Assembly (NCBI RefSeq): GCF_020382885.2
Contig: NC_058499.1
Span: forward strand, 18,213,872 to 18,277,871
DNA from: Scatophagus argus
Taxonomy: Eukaryota > Chordata > Actinopteri > Scatophagidae
DNA length: 64,000 nt
Direction: 5' to 3'
Positions 25,047-37,935 of the stretch are shown piece after piece. Positions within the stretch are counted from its first letter, which is position 1, and every line of letters begins with the position of its first letter. The position numbers and the translations under genes are program-made. The notes beneath the pieces were generated by a model that was not told the origin of the DNA, made no database searches, and saw only the letters and a program-made list of their open reading frames with translations.

Positions 25047-28000
25047 CACATATAACCACATGCTTTGATCAAAAACACTGTCATCCTGCGTGCATGTGAG
25101 CATACATAAACACCCTTAGACCTGTATGTTCAAGCAGTTTAGATATGGCAATGACAAAGGTGACTCCAAGCAGGACAGATGCAGAGAGGAATTTCTGCCC
25201 TTCTGTGAGCTCCACAAATTGCCGTCTTTATAGAAAAGCATTGATTTAAAAAAAAAAAAAGGTCAAAGCCTGCTGAGAGCAGAACACACAGCATATTGAC
25301 AATCCAGTTAAATTGACTTGTGAAAAATGCTGCTGATGACCAGAGAAACATCAACAGGAAAAAGGTATTCTTATTGTGTATGTGACTTACAGCAGCACTT
25401 ATGTTGCTTTTCACAGCACATAATATTTATAATTTTTTTCTGCCTCTTAAGTGCTGAGAGCTACTGTATGCTGTAATTTCCACAAGCTAAGTACATGCAG
25501 TGTATCGTATCTGAATGTTTTATGTCATTTTATTTTTTTTAATGATGAGAAAATACATAAAGTCCTCTTGACATTTAAGCTCAAGAGCTTTTTCACTATT
25601 GACACAGTCAATAGCACTGGCAAAATTAGTCAACATTTTTCTCTCTCCTTACTGGGAGCCAAAGATGCCATTTATGGAGAGGTTAAGGAGCATTTAAGAA
25701 AGAATGAAACACTTTGAGCCACAGTGTCTTTATTACTGAAGCCACACAGGCCCTGAGCAGAGATCAGCCTCTGTCACACGCATCATTCAAATACTATTAT
25801 ATCCCCCCATGCGCTCAGTAGAGAAACACACAAACATACACAAGCCCTTCGTATACACCCCTGCCCTTCATCGGTTTTCTCTACCTCTCTGTCTCTGCTG
25901 CTCTCTCAGCATCTGAATGTTTTTACCTTTTTTATATTTTAAAAAAGAGATTGTGTGATATCTATTGTAGTGAAAGTTGCATTTTTATGACATCTCTCTG
26001 CGGCATTTGTTTCCAGTTCGCTCACAGATTATTTATTTTGTTTTCCACTGATCTTACTGTGGGGCTTTCATTTCAAACATCAAAAGGCCGGCTGGCAGAG
26101 CTGCATCTTGGGTAAAACTCCTCAAGGTAAATGCAAGCAGGCCCCAGTCAAACTTATAGCACCGTCAGCAGTATCATGCACAGTGCAGTTTAAAAAGACA
26201 CCAGTGAATCTCAACAACAAGTACTTTCACACATCAGCAAAGAAGCTTCAATAACAGCAATACAGTTAAGGCACTATATGCATGTCTCTTCGCTGTCAGC
26301 AGGATCTAAATCATTGGTTTACATCGTTACAATAATAAAATGCTCAGTTGATCTCATCCTTCGTTGCTCTGTTGGGTGGAAAACACACTCCATGAGGGCA
26401 TATGGTGATTGTTTTAATGTTGTGATGGGTAATTACGCATTAGAAATTTTTCATTTTAAGAAGCATCCATATCTTCTGAAATGCTGGGGTTCTTATGAGC
26501 TTTTTATGATGCATAATGAAGCAGTCATAGGAGCTCTGGCAAGGAAAAAGCTTTATCTACAGAGAGAGATAAAGAAGGAAAGAGAGAGAGAGAGAGAATG
26601 TGAAATGACAACAAGCACAAGGAGAGTAACAACACGGTACATCTGAGATTCCTCAGTGGGTAAATAATCGAATACTCAGAGCCAGCCTGCTTGTTTACCC
26701 TAACGGAAGGGGTGTCGAAGAAATATTGAAATCCTTTGCACACCTAAAAGTGCCAATACCACAAAGAAAAATTTAATTTCAAAAAAATTACATTTCATTA
26801 CAAGCAGAGAAGTTAGCTGTTTAAAATAAAGGACAATAGTGTTATCACCAAAATGTACACCAAGTTTTAAATGTAAAAATACTTTATATTTGTTATATAT
26901 GATATTATTAGATAGTTAATGCTGATACATCAGTGTTTAAATAGAAAACAATATACAATATATATATATTTGTTAATTACATTTGATTTATTCACAGATT
27001 TGATTAATGTTTATGTATATTTCATCTCTGTGACTTTTAATATAGTTGCTTAAAATGTGTTTTATTTTTTCTGTTAAGGTTGGCATGCACAGTAAACGAG
27101 AATGTCACGTGCTGTTCGTTTTATTGTTTCCTGTTTAAGCTCAACATTTACTATAAAACAAAGTCATCTTCACTTTTTGAACTTTTCCTTAATCCTGTTT
27201 TTGTTTCTTGGAAAATATTGAATAATTTCATGTCTTTGGGCCTGGATCAGTTACTTAGGCCGAGAGGATGTCTCTTTGGTGGAACTGCTAACAACTCATA
27301 CAATTCTGAAATATGTCAGAGGGCCTCCAGCTGACACTGCTTTGTAGTGAGGGATCACAAGCTGAAAACATTGGGAAACACTAGTTTAATCCTTGTCAAT
27401 TCAAATTCATCATAAAATAACCACACCCATGAAATAAATGTAACAGGAGTAGAAATCTGTAGAGGAGCAAAAGTTTGAAGTAGCATAGAATGGAAACACT
27501 GAAGCAGAGCACAAGTATGTAAACATTATACTTTAGTGCAGTACGTGAGTAAATATACTATGTTACTTATCAGTACTGATGTGAAAGTCGCTCAGGCGTG
27601 TATTTGGATAAAAACACTTAGCCCGGGAAATAGATGATGGATTCAACAGAAAGATTGAGAGAGTGAAATTATTGCTGGTGCTTAAGCTCGGCTTTGCTTC
27701 TCCTGCTCCTCAGGGTGCTCTCAGTAGAATACAGTAGATCAGTCTATCTACTGGCGCTCAATCACACACCCTGCTGACGCCTCTCACCAGCCAGAGCTCC
27801 TCTAAAGGATTTCACCCAGAGGAGAGTCTTTCTTCTGAGAGGTTTTGAAAAACCCATACAACTCTTTTTCAACTGAACAACACTCAGATATTACAGAAGC
27901 GGGTATTGGTCTGCTGCCCCACCTCTCTCTCCCTCTCTCTCTCTTCCCTACATCCCTCCATTCTCCCCCTTCCTCCCCTGTTTGGCGTCTCTTTCTTCCT

Positions 28001-31000
28001 TTCATTCCCAGCTCTGCTTTCAAAAAACAGTAGGTGTGAAAATGTCTGTGTGATTTTTATTTCTATTTTACTTTCGATTCTCGCTCATGGAAGTCCTTTA
28101 TACAAGGAGGTCTGAAGCACAGCATGAGACGTGGGCTGCAGTATCAGAGAGGCAGTAGGAGGAAGGTGTGATCTCAACCATGCAGGCTCATATGAGATCA
28201 CACGTCATGCTTTTCAGCCTTGGTCTGTGAGTTTGGTTTTTCCAGCCCACTCATCCCAGCTTGCAGCAGCTAAAGGTTTTGGGACAAACTTGAAACACAT
28301 GCAGTTTCTGCTTTTCTTGCTCTGGCTTTTCCTAACATGCTTAACATTGAACTGCTGTCCATCCTCGTTTTCAGCTACCTCCTCCCACCCACAGATCCCA
28401 CGGTCTAGATAAAAGGATACCAACACTGTCAGCAGTTCCTCAATAAATTCCCAACAAGCTTTAATTTTCAGACTCATCCATAATTCACCAACAGAGGGCA
28501 CCGAACAGAGCAGCATCTGGATGGATTAAAGCCCCAAGTACTGTATCTTTTCCTTTCGATTTAATTTGAATAGATTTCATATTCATTGAGATGGCATATG
28601 AGACATCCAATTTCAATATGTAGAAAAGGAAAAGAAAAAGACTAGATGGAGTAGGGACGGAAGGGAGATGGACCCTGACTACAAAAACATCATCATGGAT
28701 GTCTCTGATTTTTTCTTTATTGATTTTGTATTTAGAAGAGATGCATCATCTTGTAAAACAGTTCCTCATAAAGCGATACACTTCAGTGGTGTATCTGCAT
28801 AAAGTTGCAGGATTTTCAGGCAACAGCTTATAAAAACAATGGTCAGAATGGATGCATCAGAGGTTGTTATCTCCCGACTTTAGCTTCACAAATGCCATAT
28901 CATACATTTTCCATAACACAGTCCAGTAAAATATTTCATTAGTTCTTACGGGCCTGTTAAATAACACAGTCTTTCAATTTCAGTTCAGCAAATTTACAAT
29001 GCAGGTTTGAAGGGGGAGAAATATTTTAAGTCTCAAGGCTAACCCATGATAATGTCTGAGAAAGCTCTTCCACATCCGAGCAAAATAATACACAGATATT
29101 TTCACAGTTTTCTATAGGCTTCACCTTTCCCTTAAAAAAGGTGTTCCTTTAATTTATCTACATTTTTTTTTTAATTCTTAGAAGCTCTACAGTTGAAACT
29201 CAGAACCAACCAATCATGGTTTTTGATTAAGATTTTTTTTTATATGGCCAAAGCTTAAACAACACTATTTCATGATTTTTTTTCCCTCTGGATAATATGT
29301 CTGTCCATCCATCCACTCACCTATCATTCTCACTATCTCACTACCTTTCTATACTGTTTATCTGAAAGGGTCAGCATGCAACAGGCTTGAGCAACAACCT
29401 GGAGTCGCTGAGCTTGCTTGTTTGCATCAGTGCCTGTGTTACTCCTCCCCTGAAACCACCAATTGTCATTTTTTACATTTCTGATATTGTGAATGATGAA
29501 TTATAACTAAAACAAAGAAAATAACACTTTACATTGAACTTCAAACAGGGTCAGTCTAGTTTTTTCCTCCAGCCTGACACATGACAATGGCAGAAAACTC
29601 TGGGAAAGAATGGAAACACTGAAGCATTCCTTTCAAGTGCAGGCTCTTCAGAGCGACACTATGTTGTGAACATCGATCCCTGGATCTCCTCTTCCACTCC
29701 TCAGTGTTTTTCTCCCTCTCTGTCTTTCCCTCCCTTCGTTTGTTTCAAGTCACACAGTCTCTGTCCCATCAGTACCTCAGGGCTGACATGTCTGTTGATG
29801 CTAACAAATGACGAGTGTCCCCTCTGACAGCAAGTCCATCTGTCTGTGTCAGAGTAATTGAATTTCATAAATGTAATAAAAGGGGTCTGTTATGGAGGGA
29901 CCTGTAGTGTGGTCTGGTCATGGCTGCATATTATTCCACACACAACAGACACTGTCTGCAAACACACTGCAAGCACGATTACTGCAAAACACAGATAGAC
30001 ATTAGTTTAGTTCCTAACAAGTAATGAACTGAGAATTTGCTGCACCATTTGTCTCGAAATCTAATAAGAAAAGGAAGGTGCTAGGCAAGCTAGTTTGATT
30101 GATTTGGTAATGGAGGGACAACTGATGCTCCACTTCAGCATCACGGTTATTTGTTCTGCATTGAAAAGGGATTGTGCTTAAAAACTCCACTAGACAATTT
30201 GACGTTACTCAAGTGGATGAATATACTGCAGGCAATTTGTCACTGCTGATCAAAACAGAAATAAAACAGACGGGACCCAAAGCACTGCCACAGTGTCCCA
30301 AGTGGCGAACATGTGCAAATTCAGCGCTGACTGTATGTTCTGCTGAAACAGAAGCATCAGAAGAACCATATGCTCAATAGAAAGCATCTAATTAGCTGTT
30401 AAATGAGCCAAGCTTTGACCCGAGAAGCTCCCTCAGAAGGCTACTTAATCCCTGTTGAAACAGTTTGAGGAATTATTGATCCAAAGGTCCATCAAGATTT
30501 GCTCCATGAGGATGCTATCGACTAAAGTACCTAGAGGCTCCTTCTACTCAAACTATGAACTCAGAATGCAAAGGATAAGAAAAAAAATCCACATGTAGAA
30601 GATCACAAAAAGGATGAACTGACAGAGCCTTCAGGGCCTCTCAAAGATGCTGATCTAATTAGTGGCAATAAAGTCCTCAAAAACTCCTCTGATGATGGCG
30701 CTCTTGACAGAGATTATCTCTCTCCCAGAGTGGAGAGTACAGGCCAAGATAAGGACTCTGTTGACACCACCGCAAGCAGAATGTGAGCCACAACATTATG
30801 TCAAATTACTCCATTCAGACAAAAATTAAAAACTTGTGAGGATCCATCTGAATATTTTGCTCCATCTGCTCCATCTGAAGCTATCATGGCTTCAATTAAC
30901 ATCAAAAGGAACAACATTCTCTGAAACACCATTAACTTTTGAATATTTTCATTTGGAACAATATTGTAAGACAAAGATCAAAGCAAGAAATGAAAGGATA

Positions 31001-34000
31001 GATGACCATGTGTCTTTGGCAAGCATTCGGACGAGACACTGTGATTTCTGCCAAGCCGAAAAAACAGTCTGGATGAGGACTGAAGCAGCCATTGGCTGAT
31101 TCATTCAATCTCTCATGTTCAAGTCCTGATAGATTTCATTTCCCAGACAACTGATAGTTTGTCTCATCTGCTATGCTGTGGGACATGCAGCCTGGGATGT
31201 GAGAAAAGAGCCAACATATGGCAGATTTAATTAATGTGAGCCATCTTGTCCCTGCAGTCCCCTGCAGACAGTTTAGGCCTGGTAGACCCCATCCTCCCTC
31301 CTGTGTTGTAGGGATTCACAGGCATTTTCAAACCAATTCACTCTGTTGGGTTCACCTTACTGAATTAATTAGCATGCTCTCTGCACACCTGAGCCTGGCC
31401 TTCACCTGCTCCCCCTCAAAACTTCTGGCATGGGCTTCAGTTGCAGTAAAAAAAAAAAAAAAAAACATTTGAATTTTGTTTAAAAGTTGCCTGTGTGATA
31501 CATTTTCAATGATCTGTAGAAAAATTATTTCAAATTTTGATTTGTATTTTTTGAGATTCAGTCACTGACATTCAGCAGTGGTGCAAAGCTTGTTTCTCAG
31601 ATTCCCCAGATCAATGAGCATCTTTCAAAAGCGCTGTTTGTACTATGCACATACTTTGTCATTTTTCCCCCTGTTCCGCCAAGGGGAGTGCTCCTTTAAT
31701 GGATTTGAACACTAAACTGATGAAGGAGCACTTATTGGCTCATCGGGACAAATCTCATTTTTGAACAGGCTCTTAGAATCAGAGCGCCTCTCTGTAATGG
31801 GATAAACAAAATGACCTCGTCTCAGATGGGAGAGTGTGTGAATCCACTGTTGCCAATAGAATATAGATACTCCAAAAGAGATATCAGGAAGCGTTGGCTC
31901 CTGCGCATGGTTTTGTGAAAATTTGATTAAAATGATTGAACCTTGTGCCTGCTGGCAAACTGAATCCCTCGCTGGATGTTAACCCTTTACTTACATACAT
32001 CAAAGAAATAAACTGTGCTCTGTGCGTCAAAACATTTTGTGCAATAAAGTGCATCAATTTTGAAATGCAATGTTTTTTTTTAGATGAAAAATGTAATCTT
32101 GTTTGTGAACATGAAATTAAAATAGCCAAATAATGCATGACCACGATCATAATCTGAACCAACACATCCACAGCATAAAGCTTTAACACTACTCTTTGGT
32201 GTGAACTGATCTGAATATATGAAGAACCCAAAATAGAAAAGCAATAAAATATTGAAATTTAATATCATTTTGTTCCTACCTCTGGTGCTCCAGTGTTTTA
32301 TCTGTGCACTAAATCACTCTACAAAAGAGGGGAGTCGATGTAGTGAGAAGAAAAACACAAATATCATCACTCACCCTCGACAACATGACAACTATATTTA
32401 ACAACACAATCTAATATGCAACATCTTTGAGTAATCAAATCTGCTCGCCCCAAGGAGATGTAAGAAAAACACCATTGATTGGAGAGACCAACACAGTGCT
32501 CCATCATTATCGACTGACCCTGGCTGTCAGGAAACAACCTGACAAGCTATTCACTCTGGAAACACAAAGAGCAAAATTCAATAATCCAGCCATCAAAAAG
32601 GTGGCAGTTGAGATCATTCATGGGTGATTTTCAAACAGATTATAATAATGCAGTTCAAATAGATAAAATTCATTCAATTGACATATTCATATTCATTTAC
32701 AACCCAGCTGAAAAAAGAGGAAAAATAATAAGAATATGATAATAGTATGTATTTATTTCCTTCATCTTTTGTTCAGTATTATATTCATCCTCTGCTTTTT
32801 CAATAAGGAAATAATGAATTCGTGCACATCAGATAAACAGAATCCAGGATGGTTAGGCAAGCACTGATCATTTCCATAATTTCATAATATTTTAGAAAGA
32901 TGGATATAACCATGAAAATCTCTTGTTCATTTGGCCTGAAAGATGAATACTAACTGTGCCAGTCATGCAGCACATGAAGTACTTATGATTTTGATAAACA
33001 CCAAAGACCAACCATAAATTGAATTAAAGGAAGGCTCATGTTGACTGTTGAGAGTGGGGCACTAAGTTACACAGCCATGTTGTGAAATCTTATATAAAAT
33101 TTTCTATTCTTTACGCATGGGTGTAGCCTGGTTCTGCTTTATGAAACTGAGAGGGCAGCATCTGTAGGAAGAAAGATCCAGAGAGCGTACAGAAACTGCA
33201 TTCTTTGTGGTTTTGTCACCACAAAGAATCTCTTTCACATACATGTAGCCTGTTGATATGTTTCCCCTTCTTGCCTTAAATTGTTTTGGGCTTGTTATTT
33301 GTTTAGCCATGGACAAACAGTATGCTTAGTGTTTGTTCACAGAAATGAATAGCATGTGTGTATGCGACCGACCACCAAGGAGGCTGTGACTTTGCTGGAA
33401 GGGGAATCCTGCTGCCTCCCCAAATTAGAGCCACCCAGTTCATCCGGCTACCTGCTGGTCCAGAGAAACCTCATGTTTTTAGCAGCTTGCTACTAATCCA
33501 GTCTACTGAAGAGAGGACAGAAACACGTCGTTCTGTAGCTCGCATGACGAAGTCTGCTGCAGCAGACAATAACGGCAATGTTCTCTCTCTGTCCCCTCCT
33601 TTTGGCAAGTTCCTATAGCTTGGCTGTAAGTTCATATAAGATGCATGGTGACATACATGTTCTATCCAAGCACTTCCTGTCTGAGCAGCTGCTTACAGTC
33701 ATGGAATAAATAATAAATATAATTCTAAAGATACCTGTTTTCCATTCCTCTATTGAACTGTTGCTATGTTACCACTTTATGCTGAGAAGCCCTCGTTTTC
33801 ATTGATGTCAGGGTTTGATGACATGGCTAATGGGATCTCTATAATATGATCACCCAAAAGCTGGATACCATTCACAATCAGGAAGCATTAGTAACCAAAC
33901 ATTCTTTACATTAGAAGAGCAGAAGCTTTTTCATGAAAGATATAATACAAGAGACATGTCAGGTGTGAAATATCTGTCTGAAGGGTTAGAGGATTTGAAG

Positions 34001-34017
34001 TAGATGATTACATAGAT

Positions 34018-34310
34018 GGTACACTATATGGACGAAAATATTGAGACACTCTTCTTTATTATTAAATTCAGGAGTGGTATGGGTGTGTTTTCAGGGGATG
34101 TTGAAGCATTAAGAGTTTCAGGGGAGCTCTTAATGCTTCAGCATACAAAGACATTTTGGACAATGCTATGCTTCCAACTTTGTGGCAACAGTTTGGGGAA
34201 GGCCCTTTTCTATTCCAGCATGACTGTGCCCCAGTGCACAAAGCAAAGTCCATAAAGACATGGCTGGATGAGCTTGGTGTGGAAGAACTTGACTGGCTCA
34301 CGAAGGCAAG
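34018..34310 (+). mobile_element. internally deleted Tc1/mariner remnant
   Basis: The left end matches a teleost transposon terminus (TACACTATATGGACGAAAAT). About 120 bases on, it jumps into the C-terminal part of a transposase: LPTLWQQFGEGPFLFQHDCAP, then VHKAKSIKTWLDELGVEELDW. This includes the second catalytic aspartate of the DDE triad in the FQHD motif. The rest of the gene and the right terminus are missing. A perfect 14-bp inverted repeat (34102-34115 and 34127-34140) sits at the internal junction. Confidence 0.82.
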
Positions 34311-36479
34311 TCAAGGAGAGAGAAAAGGGAGCAAAAGAACAAGTGTGGCTCCATCAATCTCTGTCTGTCTCCGAACCTTGGGCAGATGGCTCTTTCTTCA
34401 ACCAGTTTATACACAGATGGAGTGCAGAAATAACATACATGGTCAAGGTTAAAGAGGTCCATTCTCTGCAACATTTTATCAGTTACTGATGTCACTCATG
34501 GTACGTTCTTGTCTGACACCTGCTCCCTCACTTCAGGCTGGGGAGCATATATCCTTGGATCCTTCACCTTTAAAATCCCCACCAATCGTTTGTACAACAA
34601 CCTTGTTGTGCACATTTTTAGTTCACATCATTATTAAATATGTGACCTACTTTTTCCCGCAGAAAGACTGAACAAATACTGTCTGTGTCCTTGGTGTTGT
34701 AAAGACATCCAGTGTGAATTATCATGGTACTTGTGGAAAGGGAATTTATTTATAATAAAATCAGTTTTTACTACTCCTGCACTGTGTAATGTGAGTTATT
34801 TATTAAGACTCATGTCAACTAAATGTGTAAGAATTACATCGATGAGAATTAAACAATGCAGCAATGTCCCAAAGTTTCGGCAAGGTTCATCTGAAGGACT
34901 GCATCCAAACTGGCACAAAATTAACATCAATAAATGACATGAGACACAGTGAGTATTGACAGACATAAACAAGAGGTAGACTGTGGTAATGTAATAATGA
35001 ATGAGGTGGTAATGTTGTGTAAGGATGAATACAGCAATAATCAAACTGACGTACATACAGGAATCATGTAATGGAAGACATGAATCAGCAAGCAAACAAG
35101 CTATGAAAGTACAAATACCAGAGAGCACCGACTTACAAACACCATCAAATCACACCATTGTTGCAGATATAATTTACAAAACAAAGAGAGCTGCAATAAA
35201 GCAAATGAAGTATTGTGTGCACTGAACACAACGCACAAATGATGTTCAGTGAACAATTTAGATGAAGTGTGAAGGTGAATCCTGAGATGGGTGACGACAC
35301 AAGACACACTCTTTATACGTCCAAAGAATAAGCCCTTATATACTGTGTAGTTATTTCATTAACTGTAAAGACATGCTGCTTTTGAGTTTTTCAAATGTAA
35401 TTGTTCAGTGCCTTCAGCACCACCACTGAAATTCTGCTGGAGTGGCAGCAAAAATCTTCAAGGTAAATATTCCAAAAGCTTGGCCCATTTGTATTTACCA
35501 CAGTGGAAGTTTGCACCTTATTTACGCTTGCCTGTATTTTTATGGTATGTATTGTTATTCTGCCTGTTATGTAACGCATGCCATGGGTGGCGCTGCACTT
35601 AGTTAGGTTGTGTGACTGAAAAAGAATAAAGAATAAAAAGACAAAATGAAACCAGATCCTAAATAATTTGACAACATCAGGGTTTAGAATTGATCATTGC
35701 TTCCATTTATCTTTGCAACCATGTCATTTTGATTCGATGAAAGTGCTGGTGGTGATTGGGTAGTGGGCTGGAGCTCAGTCAATGGAGGTATAAGACAGGT
35801 GTAAAATGCCTGTAGCTACACTTCAAGTCAGACTTTTCTACAACACGTTCTCTCCTGTTATGAAATGACATGTTTGTGTCCACTGAAATGCTAGAGGGCT
35901 TTTAATTTGAAATAGATACGGGAAGTGTTGATTTGTATGTGCAGAGTGCATTCATGGGGTGTATTGCACTACTTTTAAAAGAGAAAAATGTGTGCTTCAT
36001 ACCTAAGTGGCATGTACCTGCTGTACATGCCACTTAGGTATGAAGCATAATCTGTACTAACGCCTCTTTAGTGGACGTTGGTTGGAGTAGTATAGCTGCA
36101 CTGTGTGTACAGATTTTAACTCTAGTACATCGCAACATATTACAAGGAAGCACCACCATGTGGTCTGACCAGTTCAGTCAGTTTGCATGAAATGAAACCA
36201 GTTTAAGCTGGTACACTAGGCTGTAGAAGCAAAACTGAAAACCTACCCAGCCCTAGTGCAGTGTGTAAGGTTCCTCTCTTTGTTGCACACAATGGTTCCA
36301 TCATGCTGTATCCTGAACCTTGTTGTACTTTGGGGTGCTGTGGGGTCACAACCTGGTCAGATTATTTCTTGTATAATTACTGTACTGCATACACATGTAC
36401 TGGGAAGAGGGTAATAGTACAAACTTATCACTTATAAATGACCTTGTTATGCCTTCTCAGCAATGTAAGCAATAATTGA
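34311..36479. other. non-coding stretch
   Basis: Short open frames only; none recognised. The 25-bp-arm hairpin at 35993-36047 is listed separately. Confidence 0.4.
35993..36047. repeat. perfect inverted repeat, 25-bp arms, 5-base loop
   Basis: 35993-36017 is the exact reverse complement of 36023-36047, with loop CTGCT at 36018-36022. Each arm contains CTAAGTGGCATGTAC or its complement. No flanking transposon sequence was recognised. It could be a short palindromic duplication, a tiny foldback element or the stem of a hairpin RNA. Confidence 0.95.
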
Positions 36480-36489
36480 TAGAGTCTGT

Positions 36490-36810
36490 TATTTATTCAG
36501 AGGTAAATGTTTCAGATGTAGTACCTGGAGATTAGTATGATTGATGTCTTCCTGGATTTTGTAGACTAGTACGACTTGTTTCCTGGGGCCCCTCAGTAAA
36601 TATGACTCCAGCTCCAAAGGCATATGGGAAAGAGGAAGATGGTCTTTCTCCCTCTCTTGGAGTTTTGGAAAGGTCATTGGTCAGTTTCCAGATGTATCCT
36701 TCTCTTCTATTCATGTAAACAATTAACCTATATAAACAAGGGATTGGAGATGTTTCAGCATTGTGATGAAACATCATCCCCCATGAAAGCACTCTGTGGT
36801 GACAAAATAG
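36490..36810. mobile_element. LTR-like repeat, copy A
   Basis: This stretch aligns by eye with 46497-46811. Shared landmarks are a GGGGCCCC/GGGGTCCC block, CTCTCTTGGA, GGAAA, GGTCATTGG, TTCCAGATGT, TGTAAACAA and CCTATATAAACA versus CCTACATAAGCA, then a TTTCAG block. The TATA-like segment and layout suggest a solo LTR of a fish retroelement. No internal coding region is attached. The ends are not certain. Confidence 0.45.
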
Positions 36811-36839
36811 CGAAAATTGTAACATTATTCATTTGATCT

Positions 36840-37904
36840 CTCAGGTCTGGATGGAAGTTTAAAGCTTCTATCGGGTGCTAGTGCTTCTGCTTCCACATCC
36901 GCCCAGTAAAGGAGGATCTTTGTATGACAGCTTGCCGGAAGTAATAAGCGAGGAGTTCTTACTTAAGCAAAGAAAACATCATCCCCTGCCAGCCTGGAGA
37001 GCCATGGAGATAAGCGATGACAGACGATGTAGATAAGCGTACTGATAGCTGAGAGCTTAGACTTTTTGAAATACACAATGAATTCTTCCTCTGTTGCAAT
37101 TAGATAGTGATGATGGTCCTTTAGCACCTCAGAGGAATTGAAAACTTAGTTTAAAACCTAAATAAAGGCCTGTGTGTACTGTGTTTAATGACATATTTAA
37201 AGGTGTCACTGGGAAGCATCATCCCCCACTGACAGTAAGAAAGCTTATTAAAATCACAAAGCAAAATGACTGGAAGAGATTTCCCTCATGACTTTCTAAT
37301 TACAGTGTCAACACATCAAACTTTCACAGCAGCTCACATTTCTTGTCACGGCACAATAGATGGCTGCTCTCTCTGTAGTCTCCGCATGTCGTCTGCACGA
37401 GCCCTTGTGCTGAGAGTTTCTGCTTTCACCTTGAACTACCTGGAAATCCTCCCCACTGTGCTCCGTCTATTTTCTCTCTCAGTACAAGCAATTGTTTCAG
37501 ATCAAGCGGCGCACCGCGCAGTGACCTGCTCTCCAAACGCTCTCCAGGGATGGTAAACATGGTCGCCTGCTGGTGATTCAAACTGGCTGACATGGAGAGT
37601 ATTTAGAGAGATGAGTCTGCTGCTTGCATGCGCACTCCGTCTCCCCCCCCCACACCATCTTCTGTTAAGTGTTATCCACCAGGGAGTCCTGCTGCCTCCT
37701 CCTGCTTCACATCTTACAACTGCCTTTGAAACACAAGTCTTTTCAGGGGAAATGGCCTATTTTGTTCTGCTTTGTGGTGACATTTTTATGTGTGCAAGTC
37801 TCTGGGGAGTAGCAGCTTCAGTTCAGTGTATTGTGCCAAAGACTTTCAGATAGAGGTATGCTTTCATACCACAGATGAGAACTACAGACACTCCTTTTCT
37901 CCCC

Positions 37905-37935
<31 letters not shown>

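Larger units (their letters stand above)
21344..34015. other. gene-poor stretch
   Basis: No coding region is supported over 12.7 kb. The first ~750 bases are the likely 3' UTR of the sulfotransferase gene, with AATAAA near 22086. Other contents are a MITE piece at 23420-23560 and a long CT microsatellite at 24950-25046. Several stretches read like conserved non-coding DNA, for example 31218-31440 with paired TTAATTAAT and AATTAATTAG homeobox-type sites and 31600-31800. Conservation cannot be judged from one sequence. Confidence 0.4.

Noticed and set aside
24950-25103. Minus-strand open frames rich in Arg-Glu
   Set aside because: They are translations of the CT microsatellite.
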